From an uncultured Bacteroidota bacterium (lineage in GTDB: Bacteria; Bacteroidota; Bacteroidia; Bacteroidales; F082): a stretch of DNA of 64,000 nt. Location of the stretch: contig CAITDJ010000046.1 of assembly GCA_903891085.1 (NCBI GenBank), positions 27,222 through 91,221 of the forward strand, in the 5' to 3' direction. Position 1 is the stretch's first letter. Each line of letters begins with the position of its first letter. A model generated the notes under the pieces. It saw only the letters and a program-made list of their open reading frames with translations, was not told where the DNA came from and searched no databases. Shown here in pieces: positions 1-7,770 of this stretch. The position numbers and the translations under genes were made by a program.

Positions 1-2
1 GC

Positions 3-269
3 TTGAATATCGTCGTTTCGGTAGTAAAAACTGCGATTTCGGGGTAATCCTTTGTATGGAATCGTTGTTTGGCGGGTCCACATGAAAACGCTGTTGGTAG
101 CAAAATCACCCATGCCGTTATTCACGCCATTTTTAAGTCCGCTTCCCGAACCAATCATGATCATCAGCATGAAGATTCCCCAGAACACGCCAAATGCAGT
201 CAGCACCGTCCTGATCTTGTTTTTTGCAAGACTGCTTCCTATCTCATGCCAATAATCGCGGTCGAACAT
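3..269 (-). CDS. MacB/FtsX-type ABC transporter permease, C-terminal part outside window
   Basis: Partial gene: translating the minus strand from the ATG at 269 gives 89 codons with no stop before the window edge. The protein opens with MFDRDYWHEIGSSLAKNKIR and then a hydrophobic segment at about residues 20-45, the same layout as the complete permease encoded just upstream at 395-1627 (MFDLDKWQEIFATIEKNKLR). This is the N-terminal cytoplasmic arm and first membrane helix of FtsX/MacB-fold permeases, followed by the start of the periplasmic domain. It is the third gene of a unit (ATPase, permease, permease) exporting an unknown substrate. A 125-bp gap with heptamer repeats separates it from the second gene, unlike the tight 11-bp spacing upstream, so a paired heteromeric permease is likely but co-transcription is inferred. 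Confidence 0.85.
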   Translation of the reverse strand, partial: MFDRDYWHEIGSSLAKNKIRTVLTAFGVFWGIFMLMIMIGSGSGLKNGVNNGMGDFATNSVFMWTRQTTIPYKGLPRNRSFYYRNDDIQ

Positions 270-280
270 ATTACTACAGT

Positions 281-390
281 TTTAACTTTATACTTTTAAC
301 TTTTATACTTTAGCCTTTATACTTTATACTTTTCCCGTCTTGCAGCCGGGCCGGCACTTTAAACTTTAGCCTTTTTACTTTAAACTTTCC
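281..390. repeat. Two blocks of imperfect heptamer repeats between permease genes
   Basis: At about 281-332 and 358-390 the plus strand is built from 7-bp units such as TTTATAC, TTTTAAC, TTTAGCC and TTTAAAC, with occasional 8-bp units. The blocks are separated by a short GC-rich stretch around 333-357. The repeats fill most of the gap between two permease genes of one transport unit. No protein or promoter is evident in them. Confidence 0.75.
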
Positions 391-394
391 ACTT

Positions 395-1627
395 CTATTC
401 ATCTCTCAGCGCCTCAATCGGTTTGATTGCAGCGGCACGACGTGCCGGTATAAACCCTGCCAGTGCCCCGGCGATCACAAGTAAAATGGTGGCACCAACG
501 GCAATCTGTATATTCACTTCAGGTTGCTTAAAAAAGGGGGTATCGATTTGTTTTGAAATCAACTCAAGTAATCCAACTCCCAGCACAAGTCCAATATATC
601 CGGCAAACCCCGTAATCAGGATGGCTTCCTGGAGAATGAGGCTGATGATGCTTGCCGGTGTAGCGCCCAGAGCCTTACGTATGCCTATTTCTTTGGTACG
701 GTCTTTTACGACAATCATCATGATGTTACTCACCCCAACTACACCGGCAATAATTGTCCCAATTCCGACGATCCAGATGAAAATGCTAATGCTGGCAAAC
801 AAATTTTTAAAACGCTGAAACTCTTCCACACTGTTCCAGAAAAACATGGCGCGCTCGTCAGTTGGATCATAATGATGTCGTGCAGCGAGTTTCTGTTTTA
901 AGTTGTCCTGTATCAGCTTTGATTCTTCGGCGGTGGCATCACCCACGGTTACAGCAATAGTCTGAACGTCTCTCCCTCCTCCGAAAACACGTTGTGCCGT
1001 GCTTATGGGCAAATAAACTACCTGCATATTTTCGTCGCGGCCATCATCATCGGTGAATATACCCACAACCTTAAAGGGAACACCATTCACCTTTATATAA
1101 TTGTCGAGGGCTTCTTCTGTTTTAAATAATGCCTCACTCACTTTCGTGCTGATGACTGCTGATTTTCGAAATTCATTGATGTCAATTTCATTCACAAACC
1201 GACCTTCGAGCAGGGTGAGTTTTTCAATAATGGCATAAGCCGGATGCACCGATCTTACATTGTATGAACCAAATTCGTTATCGTGCGAAACGGTATTGCC
1301 ACGCCACAATTCATACCTTGACGACAGATTGTCAATTCCATTCACCGATTGAGCGAGATAGTCATGGTCCTCGTTGGTCATCTGAATATCACGGCCCGGT
1401 TTCATCCCTGCATAGGCTATGCTTGTTTGTCCGTTCCAAATCCAGATGGTGTTGGTGGCCGAAGAGCGAAACTGGCTTTCGACACCCTTTTGTAAACCAA
1501 CGCCTGCACCCTGCAATATGATAAGCATGAAAATACCCCAGGCAACCGAAAAGCCGGTGAGAAAGGTGCGAAGCTTATTCTTCTCAATGGTTGCAAATAT
1601 TTCTTGCCATTTATCCAGATCGAACAT
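395..1627 (-). CDS. MacB/FtsX-family ABC transporter permease
   Basis: A 410-residue inner-membrane permease of the MacB/FtsX superfamily. The topology is typical: one membrane helix near residues 22-45, a large periplasmic MacB-PCD-like domain to about 270, then three helices near 282-310, 328-350 and 375-398, with the cytoplasmic motif KDRTKEIGIRKALGATP between the second and third. That EIGIRKALGA motif is the classic coupling segment of the family. It lies 11 bp downstream of its ATPase (1639-2349) and upstream of a second permease (3-269). The family moves substrates such as lipoproteins, peptides or drugs by mechanotransmission. The substrate here cannot be read from the sequence. Confidence 0.93.
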   Translation of the reverse strand: MFDLDKWQEIFATIEKNKLRTFLTGFSVAWGIFMLIILQGAGVGLQKGVESQFRSSATNTIWIWNGQTSIAYAGMKPGRDIQMTNEDHDYLAQSVNGIDNLSSRYELWRGNTVSHDNEFGSYNVRSVHPAYAIIEKLTLLEGRFVNEIDINEFRKSAVISTKVSEALFKTEEALDNYIKVNGVPFKVVGIFTDDDGRDENMQVVYLPISTAQRVFGGGRDVQTIAVTVGDATAEESKLIQDNLKQKLAARHHYDPTDERAMFFWNSVEEFQRFKNLFASISIFIWIVGIGTIIAGVVGVSNIMMIVVKDRTKEIGIRKALGATPASIISLILQEAILITGFAGYIGLVLGVGLLELISKQIDTPFFKQPEVNIQIAVGATILLVIAGALAGFIPARRAAAIKPIEALRDE

Positions 1628-1638
1628 AATGGGTAGTT

Positions 1639-2349
1639 TTAGTTTAATGCTGGTTTTTCTGGCGGACGTGGCACACCGTTTTTCTGGTCAGTATGAATTA
1701 ATCCGTCGTTTAATTTAATAATTCGTTGGGTGCGGTGCGCGATATCGTTTTCATGTGTAACGATCATGATGGTGATACCACTTTGATTGATTTCACCGAA
1801 CAGATCCATTACTTCGGAAGAAGTTGCGCTATCAAGTGCACCGGTAGGCTCATCGGCCAGAATGATTTTGGGTTGACCGATAAGTGCCCGTGCAATAGCC
1901 AAACGTTGTTTCTGTCCGCCCGAAAGCTCATTTGGCAGGTGATTCGACCATGCCGTTAATCCAACCCGCTCGAGATATTCCATGGCAATAATATTTCTTT
2001 TCCTTCGCGACACCCCCTGATAATAAAGTGGCAGGGCAACATTCTCCATCGCATTTTTAAAACTGATCAGGTTAAATGACTGAAATACGAATCCCAACAT
2101 TTTATTTCGTAACATCGCTGCTTTGGTTTCACTCATCTCGCGGATTACTTTTCCATCGAGAAGGTATTCGCCTGCATCATGGCTATCGAGCAATCCGATG
2201 ATATTCAGCAATGTGGACTTCCCTGAACCGGAAGAGCCCATGATTGAAACCATTTCCCCTTTCTCAACAGTAAGGTCAATGCCTTTCAACACATGTAAGC
2301 TGTTACTGCCCATATGGTAACTTTTGTTTATATTTTGCAGTTTGATCAT
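1639..2349 (-). CDS. ABC transporter ATP-binding protein, MacB/LolD type
   Basis: A 236-residue ATPase that powers the two permeases encoded downstream. Visible motifs are Walker A GSSGSGKS at residues 38-45, a Q-loop with Gln90, the signature LSGGQ at 142-146, Walker B with catalytic Glu167 in ILADEPTG, and an H-loop histidine near 197 in IVTHE. The length and motif spacing match the stand-alone MacB/LolD subfamily rather than ATPases fused to a membrane domain. It is the first gene of the unit. The last ~15 residues (from NGVPRPPEK) extend beyond the core fold. The subfamily is certain, the substrate is not. Confidence 0.95.
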   Translation of the reverse strand: MIKLQNINKSYHMGSNSLHVLKGIDLTVEKGEMVSIMGSSGSGKSTLLNIIGLLDSHDAGEYLLDGKVIREMSETKAAMLRNKMLGFVFQSFNLISFKNAMENVALPLYYQGVSRRKRNIIAMEYLERVGLTAWSNHLPNELSGGQKQRLAIARALIGQPKIILADEPTGALDSATSSEVMDLFGEINQSGITIMIVTHENDIAHRTQRIIKLNDGLIHTDQKNGVPRPPEKPALN

Positions 2350-2591
2350 AGGTGCATTATTTGTCTGGAATACATTAACAGACTTTCATGCATATTATAT
2401 GCCACCATTTATAAAAATCTAAAATACAGTTAAATACAGAAATGACTCTTTCTATTAGGTGTACGGTTTGAAACAGAAAGTGTGCGGAAATGGTCAGTCG
2501 TATCGGGTCAGGGTGGTTTCAGGGAATTTGCTAACCCTAAATTGAGAAAAATACAGACTGGATATTTGTTTTTGCAAACGATTGAAAATAA

Positions 2592-3155
2592 TTAAGTTTT
2601 ACCCTTCAGCCTGCCCGGGTTTTCGGTAAGAAAGGCCTTCCATCCAGTGTAGGACGTGCCGGCGGTAGCAGTTTTTCCTGTTTGAAAATAATGACAAACA
2701 GCCGCAGCCAGACCATCGGTCGCATCGAGGTGCTCAGGACTAGCATCAAAAAGCAACAGATTCTTAAGCATGGCAGCCACCTGTTCTTTGGATGCATTTC
2801 CGCTTCCGGTGATGGATTGCTTGATTTTGCGGGGTGAATATTCCTCAATCGGAATGTCGCGATACAAGGCTGCCGCCATAGCCACACCCTGTGCACGACC
2901 CAATTTGAGCATTGACTGGATATTTTTACCAAAAAAAGGTGCTTCCAGTGCCACTTCATCGGGATGATATTCATCAATCAATTCCAGGGTTCGCTCGAAT
3001 ATTTTTTTTAGTTTTAATGCATGGTTGGCATATTTCGAGAGCTTCAGAACACCCATCACAATCAAAGCCATTTTATTACCTTTGACACTGATCAAACCAT
3101 AACCCATGATCGTTGTACCCGGGTCAATACCTAAAATAATTTTCTCTGTTTTCAA
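2592..3155 (-). CDS. ruvC: Crossover junction endodeoxyribonuclease RuvC
   Basis: Holliday-junction resolvase of 187 residues, which cuts four-way junctions together with RuvAB. The acidic catalytic set is present: Asp11 in GIDPGT, Glu71 in LEAPFFGKN, and Asp144/Asp147 in HLDATDG. The reading frame has no ATG before residue 18, which would remove the first catalytic Asp, and an in-frame TAA lies just upstream, so the start is taken as TTG at 3155. It is transcribed divergently from the flippase-like gene, with only 20 bp between the two starts. The C-terminal tail of about 20 residues beyond the fold is unremarkable. Confidence 0.95.
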   Translation of the reverse strand: MKTEKIILGIDPGTTIMGYGLISVKGNKMALIVMGVLKLSKYANHALKLKKIFERTLELIDEYHPDEVALEAPFFGKNIQSMLKLGRAQGVAMAAALYRDIPIEEYSPRKIKQSITGSGNASKEQVAAMLKNLLLFDASPEHLDATDGLAAAVCHYFQTGKTATAGTSYTGWKAFLTENPGRLKGKT

Positions 3156-3175
3156 AAATAACCGAATTTAGCCTG

Positions 3176-4201
3176 ATGAAAGCAAAAGTAGGCAAAAGTG
3201 CAAACATATTGCTCAGGTTGGTGATTATGGGACTGAGTTTTTGGTTTTTGTATGACCAGCTCGCTCACAAAAACATTCTTTCCGATATTATGCATCAGTT
3301 TAAAATGACAAGTATCGATAACGGTCATCGAAACCTGATGTGGCTGGTAATGTTGTTGCTGCCTCTCAACCTCAGTCTGGAAGCGTTCAAATGGAAAACA
3401 CTGATTGATAAACTCGAAAAAGTATCATTTAACCGGGCTTTCACCGCCGTATTGTCGGGTATTTCGGTCAGCATGATCATGCCAAACCGGGTAGGTGATT
3501 ATTTGGGTCGTGTTTTTATCCTGGAAAAAGAAAGTCATATCAAAGGGATACTTGTCACCATAATTGGCAGTTTGAGCCAGTTACTTACGACTTTTATTGT
3601 AGGCAGTATTGCCTTGGTTTTTTCATTGAATCTGTTTTTTGATTTCGACTTTTCAATACACGCAGGTTTCTCTTTTGGATTGATGCTTCTTATTTTCTCG
3701 TTGTTGACAGTCGCATTGTTACTTTATTTCAATGTTGGCTTGCTTAAGTTTTTAATGGCGGGTATTTTCCCGCGAAGGAAAGAGAAACTGCTGCGATATG
3801 CCGATGTGTTTTCACTTTATACACGCCTCGAATTATTGAAAGTTCTTTTATTGTCGATGTTGCGGTATCTGGTTTTTTCGATGCAGTTTTATTTGCTGCT
3901 ACTCATCACAGGATGCGAAATTGCTTATCCTGAAGCCCTGATGCTTATATCGTTGAATTATTTAATTATGGCGATCATTCCAACCATTGCAATTACCGAG
4001 TTGGGTGTAAGAGGGTCCGTGGCCATTTATGTCTTTGGATTGTATTTTGCCAATACCGTTTTTTGGATCAATTCGGGTGCTACTGCAGTATTTGCGGCAA
4101 GTTCAGTGCTGTGGATCATCAACCTGGTAGTTCCGGCTATACTGGGAATTATCTTTGTTTATCGCTTACGCTTTTTCAGAAAGGAAGACCTTGATGGATG
4201 A
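3176..4201 (+). CDS. Flippase-like integral membrane protein (LPG synthase TM domain family)
   Basis: A 341-residue polytopic protein with about eight hydrophobic segments, matching the lysylphosphatidylglycerol-synthase transmembrane domain family (UPF0104/AglD-like). The conserved stretch around residues 95-125 (ISVSMIMPNRVGDYLGR) is the family hallmark. The soluble aminoacyl-transfer domain of MprF is absent, so it is unlikely to make lysyl-PG. In this family such proteins are usually inferred to move or handle lipid-linked intermediates. The stop overlaps the probable start of the glycosyltransferase at 4194, so the two proteins are probably co-translated and may act on the same envelope glycolipid. 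That function is inferred. Confidence 0.8.
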   Translation: MKAKVGKSANILLRLVIMGLSFWFLYDQLAHKNILSDIMHQFKMTSIDNGHRNLMWLVMLLLPLNLSLEAFKWKTLIDKLEKVSFNRAFTAVLSGISVSMIMPNRVGDYLGRVFILEKESHIKGILVTIIGSLSQLLTTFIVGSIALVFSLNLFFDFDFSIHAGFSFGLMLLIFSLLTVALLLYFNVGLLKFLMAGIFPRRKEKLLRYADVFSLYTRLELLKVLLLSMLRYLVFSMQFYLLLLITGCEIAYPEALMLISLNYLIMAIIPTIAITELGVRGSVAIYVFGLYFANTVFWINSGATAVFAASSVLWIINLVVPAILGIIFVYRLRFFRKEDLDG

Positions 4202-5333
4202 TTATTTGATGGTATTGCTAAGGACGATAGAAGTGATTGCCTTGCTCTACGGACTTTTAATTATTTTATATACCATTGGCTGGTATTTATTAAAAAAAGA
4301 TGTTTCAATACCGCCATCGCAGGGCACCAGGGTAAGCGTGTTGATTGCTGCCCGCAACGAATCGTTACAAATAAATCACATTTTGCATGGCCTTCTTGGG
4401 CAGGATTATCCATCAAGCCTTCTTGAAATCATCCTTGTTGATGACCATTCCGAGGATTCAACCGCCGAAATTATCAGCGCTTTTATCAAGGACAACCCTT
4501 CGATCAATATTACACTGATTCATGCAAAAAAGCAGGGTAAAAAAGCAGCCTTATCAGAAGCCTTGGCCAGGGCATCAGGTCAGTTTGTTTTGGTCACCGA
4601 TGCAGATTGCAGCATACGTAAAACCTGGGTTTCGACCATGGTTGCAATTTACAGGCATCAGCAGGTAAAGCTGCTTCTTGGCCCGGTAATGATTGAACCC
4701 GGAACGCAATTCTTTGGCAGGTTGCAGTCACTTGAATTCATGAGTTTGATTGGCAGTACGGCAGGTGCAAGTGGTATCGGTTTTCCGGCAATGGCAAACG
4801 GTGCCAATCTGGGGTTTGATCGCCTGGCTGTAGCCGAACTTGGTGAAGAAGCACTCAATGATCGCCATGCTTCCGGAGATGATATTTTTTTACTCTTCGC
4901 GATGCTAAAGAAATTTGGAAAGAAATCCGTTTCCTTTGCTTTTCACGAAAATGCGGTGGTGAAAACAGGTGCCTTGCCAAATGTCATGGCTTTTTTGCGC
5001 CAACGATTGCGGTGGGTTTCAAAAAGCAGTGGTTATACGAATATAGGCATCGTTTTGCCGGCAATTATTGTTTTTGTTTTTAACCTGACCTTTCTGGTAC
5101 TGCTGGGCATGGCGTTTTTCTATCCTTACCTAATTTTGATTTACCTGCTTTTGATACTATTTAAGTTCATGATCGACTATCCGCTGCTGAGTGGTGTTTG
5201 CAGTTTCATGAAAAGCAGAAAACTGCTGATTTGGGCCTTGCCACTCGAAATAATCTACCCATTTTATGTGGTTTTTGTAGCCGTTGCCGGTAACATCGCG
5301 GGTGTAAGCTGGAAAGGCAGAAAAGTAAAGTAG
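4194..5333 (+). CDS. Membrane-anchored family 2 glycosyltransferase
   Basis: A 379-residue processive-type GT2 enzyme. There is an N-terminal membrane helix at residues 8-32, then the GT-A core: RVSVLIAARNES at 46-57, VDDHSEDS at 82-89, the metal-binding DAD at 136-138 and a QRLRW motif at 270-274, followed by C-terminal helices at about 282-345. The start at 4194 (MDDYLM) overlaps the previous gene by 8 bp. A longer frame from 4155 would overlap it by 47 bp and is less likely. The Q-x-x-R-W motif is typical of synthases that add several sugars or lipid-linked substrates. With the flippase-like neighbour, a role in envelope glycolipid or polysaccharide synthesis is inferred. Acceptor and donor are unknown. 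Confidence 0.87.
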   Translation: MDDYLMVLLRTIEVIALLYGLLIILYTIGWYLLKKDVSIPPSQGTRVSVLIAARNESLQINHILHGLLGQDYPSSLLEIILVDDHSEDSTAEIISAFIKDNPSINITLIHAKKQGKKAALSEALARASGQFVLVTDADCSIRKTWVSTMVAIYRHQQVKLLLGPVMIEPGTQFFGRLQSLEFMSLIGSTAGASGIGFPAMANGANLGFDRLAVAELGEEALNDRHASGDDIFLLFAMLKKFGKKSVSFAFHENAVVKTGALPNVMAFLRQRLRWVSKSSGYTNIGIVLPAIIVFVFNLTFLVLLGMAFFYPYLILIYLLLILFKFMIDYPLLSGVCSFMKSRKLLIWALPLEIIYPFYVVFVAVAGNIAGVSWKGRKVK

Positions 5334-5360
5334 CGACCCGACAACGCGAACCGCTACTTT
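5327..5360. terminator. Candidate bidirectional terminator hairpin
   Basis: Nine-base perfect inverted repeat: AAAGTAGCG at 5327-5335 and CGCTACTTT at 5352-5360 with a 16-nt loop. It lies between the convergent glycosyltransferase and argF genes and overlaps the glycosyltransferase stop. The flanking T-runs are short, so termination is plausible but not certain. Confidence 0.45.
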
Positions 5361-5405
5361 CAAAGGTTGTGACCAACAGGTCAACGTGAAACGAATTTAT
5401 CCTTA

Positions 5406-6407
5406 TTATGCACCAAGTGTAGCAACCATCACTGCTTTGATCGTATGCAGACGGTTTTCAGCCTCATCAAACACGATGGATGCGGGCGATTCAAATACTT
5501 CGTCGTTGACTTCCATGGCTTCAATTCCGAATTTTTGATAAATCTGCTCTCCAATGGTTGTCTGACGGTTATGAAATGCCGGTAAACAGTGTAAAAATTT
5601 GACATTTGGGTTGCCGGTTTTATCAAGCATTTTCTGGTTAATCTGGTATGGGAGCATCATCTTGATGCGTTCTTCCCACACATGGTCGGCTTCTCCCATC
5701 GAAACCCATACGTCGGTATAAAGAAAATCAACACCTTCCACACCTTCGTCAACACTGTCGGTGAGGGTGATGGTGGCGCCGGTTTCTTTGGCAATCGAAC
5801 GGCATGTAGCAACGAGTTCTTCCTCCGGCCACATTTTCTTTGGTGCAACCGCCCTGAAATCCATGCCCATTTTGGCTGCACCAACCATCAATGAGTTACC
5901 CATATTGTTGCGCGCATCGCCCAGATAGGCAAACTTAACCTGATGCAGTGGTTTATCGCTGTGTTCCATCATGGTGAGAAAATCGGCCAGAATCTGCGTT
6001 GGGTGAAATTCATTGGTTAAACCATTCCACACCGGAACACCGGCATATTTACCGAGTGTTTCGACCAAATCCTGTCCATAACCGCGGTATTCGATACCAT
6101 CATACATGCGACCCAGCACCCGGGCAGTATCTTTCATCGATTCTTTTTTCCCGATTTGCGAACCACTTGGTCCGAGGTAGGTAACATTGGCTCCCTGATC
6201 ATAGGCAGCTACTTCAAAGGCACAGCGGGTGCGCGTTGAGTCTTTTTCGAAGATGAGGGCAATGTTTTTGCCTTTCAGCATCTGTTTTTCGGTGCCGGCA
6301 TATTTAGCTTTTTTTAAGTCGGCTGACAGATTAAGCAAGAACCTGATTTCCTGTGGAGTAAAATCAAGTAGTTTTAAGAAATTACGGTTTCGGAGATTGA
6401 ATGCCAT
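5406..6407 (-). CDS. argF: Ornithine carbamoyltransferase
   Basis: A 333-residue enzyme transferring carbamoyl from carbamoyl phosphate to ornithine to give citrulline. The carbamoyl-phosphate loop STRTR is at residues 57-61, HPTQ follows near 135, and the ornithine-loop motif HCLPAFH is near 273. Sequence and length resemble E. coli ArgF/ArgI almost throughout (for example [18 protein letters not shown] and VWVSMGEA), rather than the shorter N-succinylornithine enzyme used for arginine synthesis in Bacteroides. No other arginine gene is adjacent, so an anabolic or catabolic (arcB-like) role cannot be decided. A -7 box lies 56 bp upstream of the start. Confidence 0.95.
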   Translation of the reverse strand: MAFNLRNRNFLKLLDFTPQEIRFLLNLSADLKKAKYAGTEKQMLKGKNIALIFEKDSTRTRCAFEVAAYDQGANVTYLGPSGSQIGKKESMKDTARVLGRMYDGIEYRGYGQDLVETLGKYAGVPVWNGLTNEFHPTQILADFLTMMEHSDKPLHQVKFAYLGDARNNMGNSLMVGAAKMGMDFRAVAPKKMWPEEELVATCRSIAKETGATITLTDSVDEGVEGVDFLYTDVWVSMGEADHVWEERIKMMLPYQINQKMLDKTGNPNVKFLHCLPAFHNRQTTIGEQIYQKFGIEAMEVNDEVFESPASIVFDEAENRLHTIKAVMVATLGA

Positions 6408-6462
6408 GTTGATAATGTGTTTTGTTAATGATAATATTTTGGTGAATTCTGAGATTTTGAGG

Positions 6463-6470
6463 CAAAATTA
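6463..6470 (-). promoter_or_regulatory. Promoter -7 box of argF
   Basis: On the minus strand TAATTTTG fits the Bacteroidota TAnnTTTG element. It would give a 5' leader of roughly 50 nt for argF. No clear -33 TTTG element was seen at the right distance. Confidence 0.5.
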
Positions 6471-6511
6471 GGTAAAATTGTGAATTCCTTAACAGGCGAA
6501 TGAGTAATGTT

Positions 6512-6535
6512 GATGGGTTGATGGGTTGATAGGTT
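6512..6535. repeat. Three tandem octamers in the promoter of the DUF3109 gene
   Basis: GATGGGTT, GATGGGTT and GATAGGTT lie head to tail at 6512-6535, immediately before the -7 box. The candidate -33 TTG falls inside the array. Confidence 0.7.
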
Positions 6536-6548
6536 TTCTCTACTTTTG
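6517..6548 (+). promoter_or_regulatory. Promoter of the DUF3109 gene
   Basis: TACTTTTG at 6541-6548 matches the TAnnTTTG -7 element, and GTTG at 6517-6520 sits 20 bp upstream, the usual -33 spacing in Bacteroidota. The ATG at 6553 is only 4 nt beyond the box, so the transcript would be nearly leaderless. Confidence 0.6.
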
Positions 6549-6552
6549 CGGC

Positions 6553-7119
6553 ATGATACTAATAAACGATACCATTGTCAGCGAAGCCTTCATTCAGGCA
6601 CAGTTTGTATGTGATTTACCACGCTGTAAGGGTGATTGCTGCGTAAGCGGTGATGCCGGCGCCCCGCTTGATGAGGATGAAATTTCATCGCTTGAGGATT
6701 ATCTTGATGAAATTAAACCATTTATGACAGAGGCCGGAATCAGGGTGGTTGAGGCGGATGGTGTGTATGATTACGATGAAATGGGAAACATGGTTACACC
6801 ACTTGTGGATGGTCGAGCCTGCGGTTTTGCCGGTTTTCATGATAACGGGACAAGTTTCTGTGCCATCGAAAAATCATTTCTTGCAGGTAGGATTGATTTC
6901 AAGAAACCCATCAGTTGCCATTTATACCCGGTTAGGCTGATCCGGAAAGATGGTTTCACCCATATCAACTATCACCAGTGGAGTATTTGTGTTCCGGCAA
7001 TCCGCAAAGGAAACAAAGAAGGCGTTCCGTTGTATAAATTCCTCAAAGAACCCCTGATACGTAAATTTGGTGAGGAATGGTACAAACAACTTATAAAGGA
7101 AATTCAGAAGCAACGATAG
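6553..7119 (+). CDS. DUF3109 family cysteine-rich protein
   Basis: A 188-residue protein of the DUF3109 family, common in Bacteroidota and without assigned function. It begins MILINDTIVSEAF and carries a Cys cluster at residues 20-28 (CDLPRCKGDCC), a further Cys in GRACGF, another in SFCAIE, then CHLYP and SICVPA, all typical of the family and suggesting metal or Fe-S binding. The start at 6553 is chosen over an upstream ATG at 6526 because the family starts here and because the promoter -7 box at 6541-6548 would otherwise lie inside the gene. It stands alone between argF and mscL. Confidence 0.85.
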   Translation: MILINDTIVSEAFIQAQFVCDLPRCKGDCCVSGDAGAPLDEDEISSLEDYLDEIKPFMTEAGIRVVEADGVYDYDEMGNMVTPLVDGRACGFAGFHDNGTSFCAIEKSFLAGRIDFKKPISCHLYPVRLIRKDGFTHINYHQWSICVPAIRKGNKEGVPLYKFLKEPLIRKFGEEWYKQLIKEIQKQR

Positions 7120-7146
7120 GGTCACTTCGTCTTCCCTCGTCGTGTC

Positions 7147-7730
7147 GCCGAGGCAGGCCTCTTCCCTATTTCTTCAGCAAATCCCTGATTTCGGTCAATA
7201 ATTTTTCTTCATTGGTAGGTTCAAGGGGTACCGGTGCCTCAACAGCCTTTGCCTCTTCCTTACGTTGTATACGGTTCATGGCCTTTATCAGCATGAAAAT
7301 GGCAAAAGCAATGATAACAAAATCGATCACCGAATTGATGAACATTCCGTAATTGAGCGATGCTCCGGGCGTGATAATTTTTCCGGCTTCGCCCAGCACA
7401 GGCGATTTCAGCACTAATTTCAGGTCCGAAAAATCGGCTCCACCAATTAGGATTCCGATCGGAGGCATGATGACATCGGCAACAAAAGAGGAGACAATTT
7501 TCCCAAAAGCACCTCCAATGATGATACCTACGGCCATATCGAGCACGTTGCCGCGCATGGCAAATGTTTTGAATTCTTTAACGAGTCCCATGGTTTTATT
7601 TGGTTTAGATGGCGCAAGATATACATATTTGTATTTTGTCTAATCCGTTTTATGAAATATTTTAGGTCAGAAAACAAACCACCGGGCAGCAAAGAAAGTG
7701 AAGTATGAAGTAAAAATGGCCTGCCTCGGC
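7147..7730. repeat. 13-bp inverted repeat pair flanking mscL
   Basis: GCCGAGGCAGGCC at 7147-7159 recurs in perfect inverted orientation at 7718-7730. The two copies bracket mscL (7166-7591) closely on both sides. No transposase or target duplication is visible. Confidence 0.6.
7166..7591 (-). CDS. mscL: Large-conductance mechanosensitive channel MscL
   Basis: A 141-residue membrane channel that opens under high membrane tension and releases solutes during osmotic downshock. It has the conserved N-terminal amphipathic helix ([18 protein letters not shown]), pore helix TM1 at about residues 15-45 with the glycine-rich face [11 protein letters not shown], a periplasmic loop, TM2 at about 80-105 and a charged C-terminal helix ending [16 protein letters not shown]. 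Length is normal for the family. It is a single-gene unit with its own flanking inverted repeats. Confidence 0.97.
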   Translation of the reverse strand: MGLVKEFKTFAMRGNVLDMAVGIIIGGAFGKIVSSFVADVIMPPIGILIGGADFSDLKLVLKSPVLGEAGKIITPGASLNYGMFINSVIDFVIIAFAIFMLIKAMNRIQRKEEAKAVEAPVPLEPTNEEKLLTEIRDLLKK

Positions 7731-7770
7731 GGCAAATCAAAGGAAGTTTGCAGTTTACCTTTCAAAAAAG

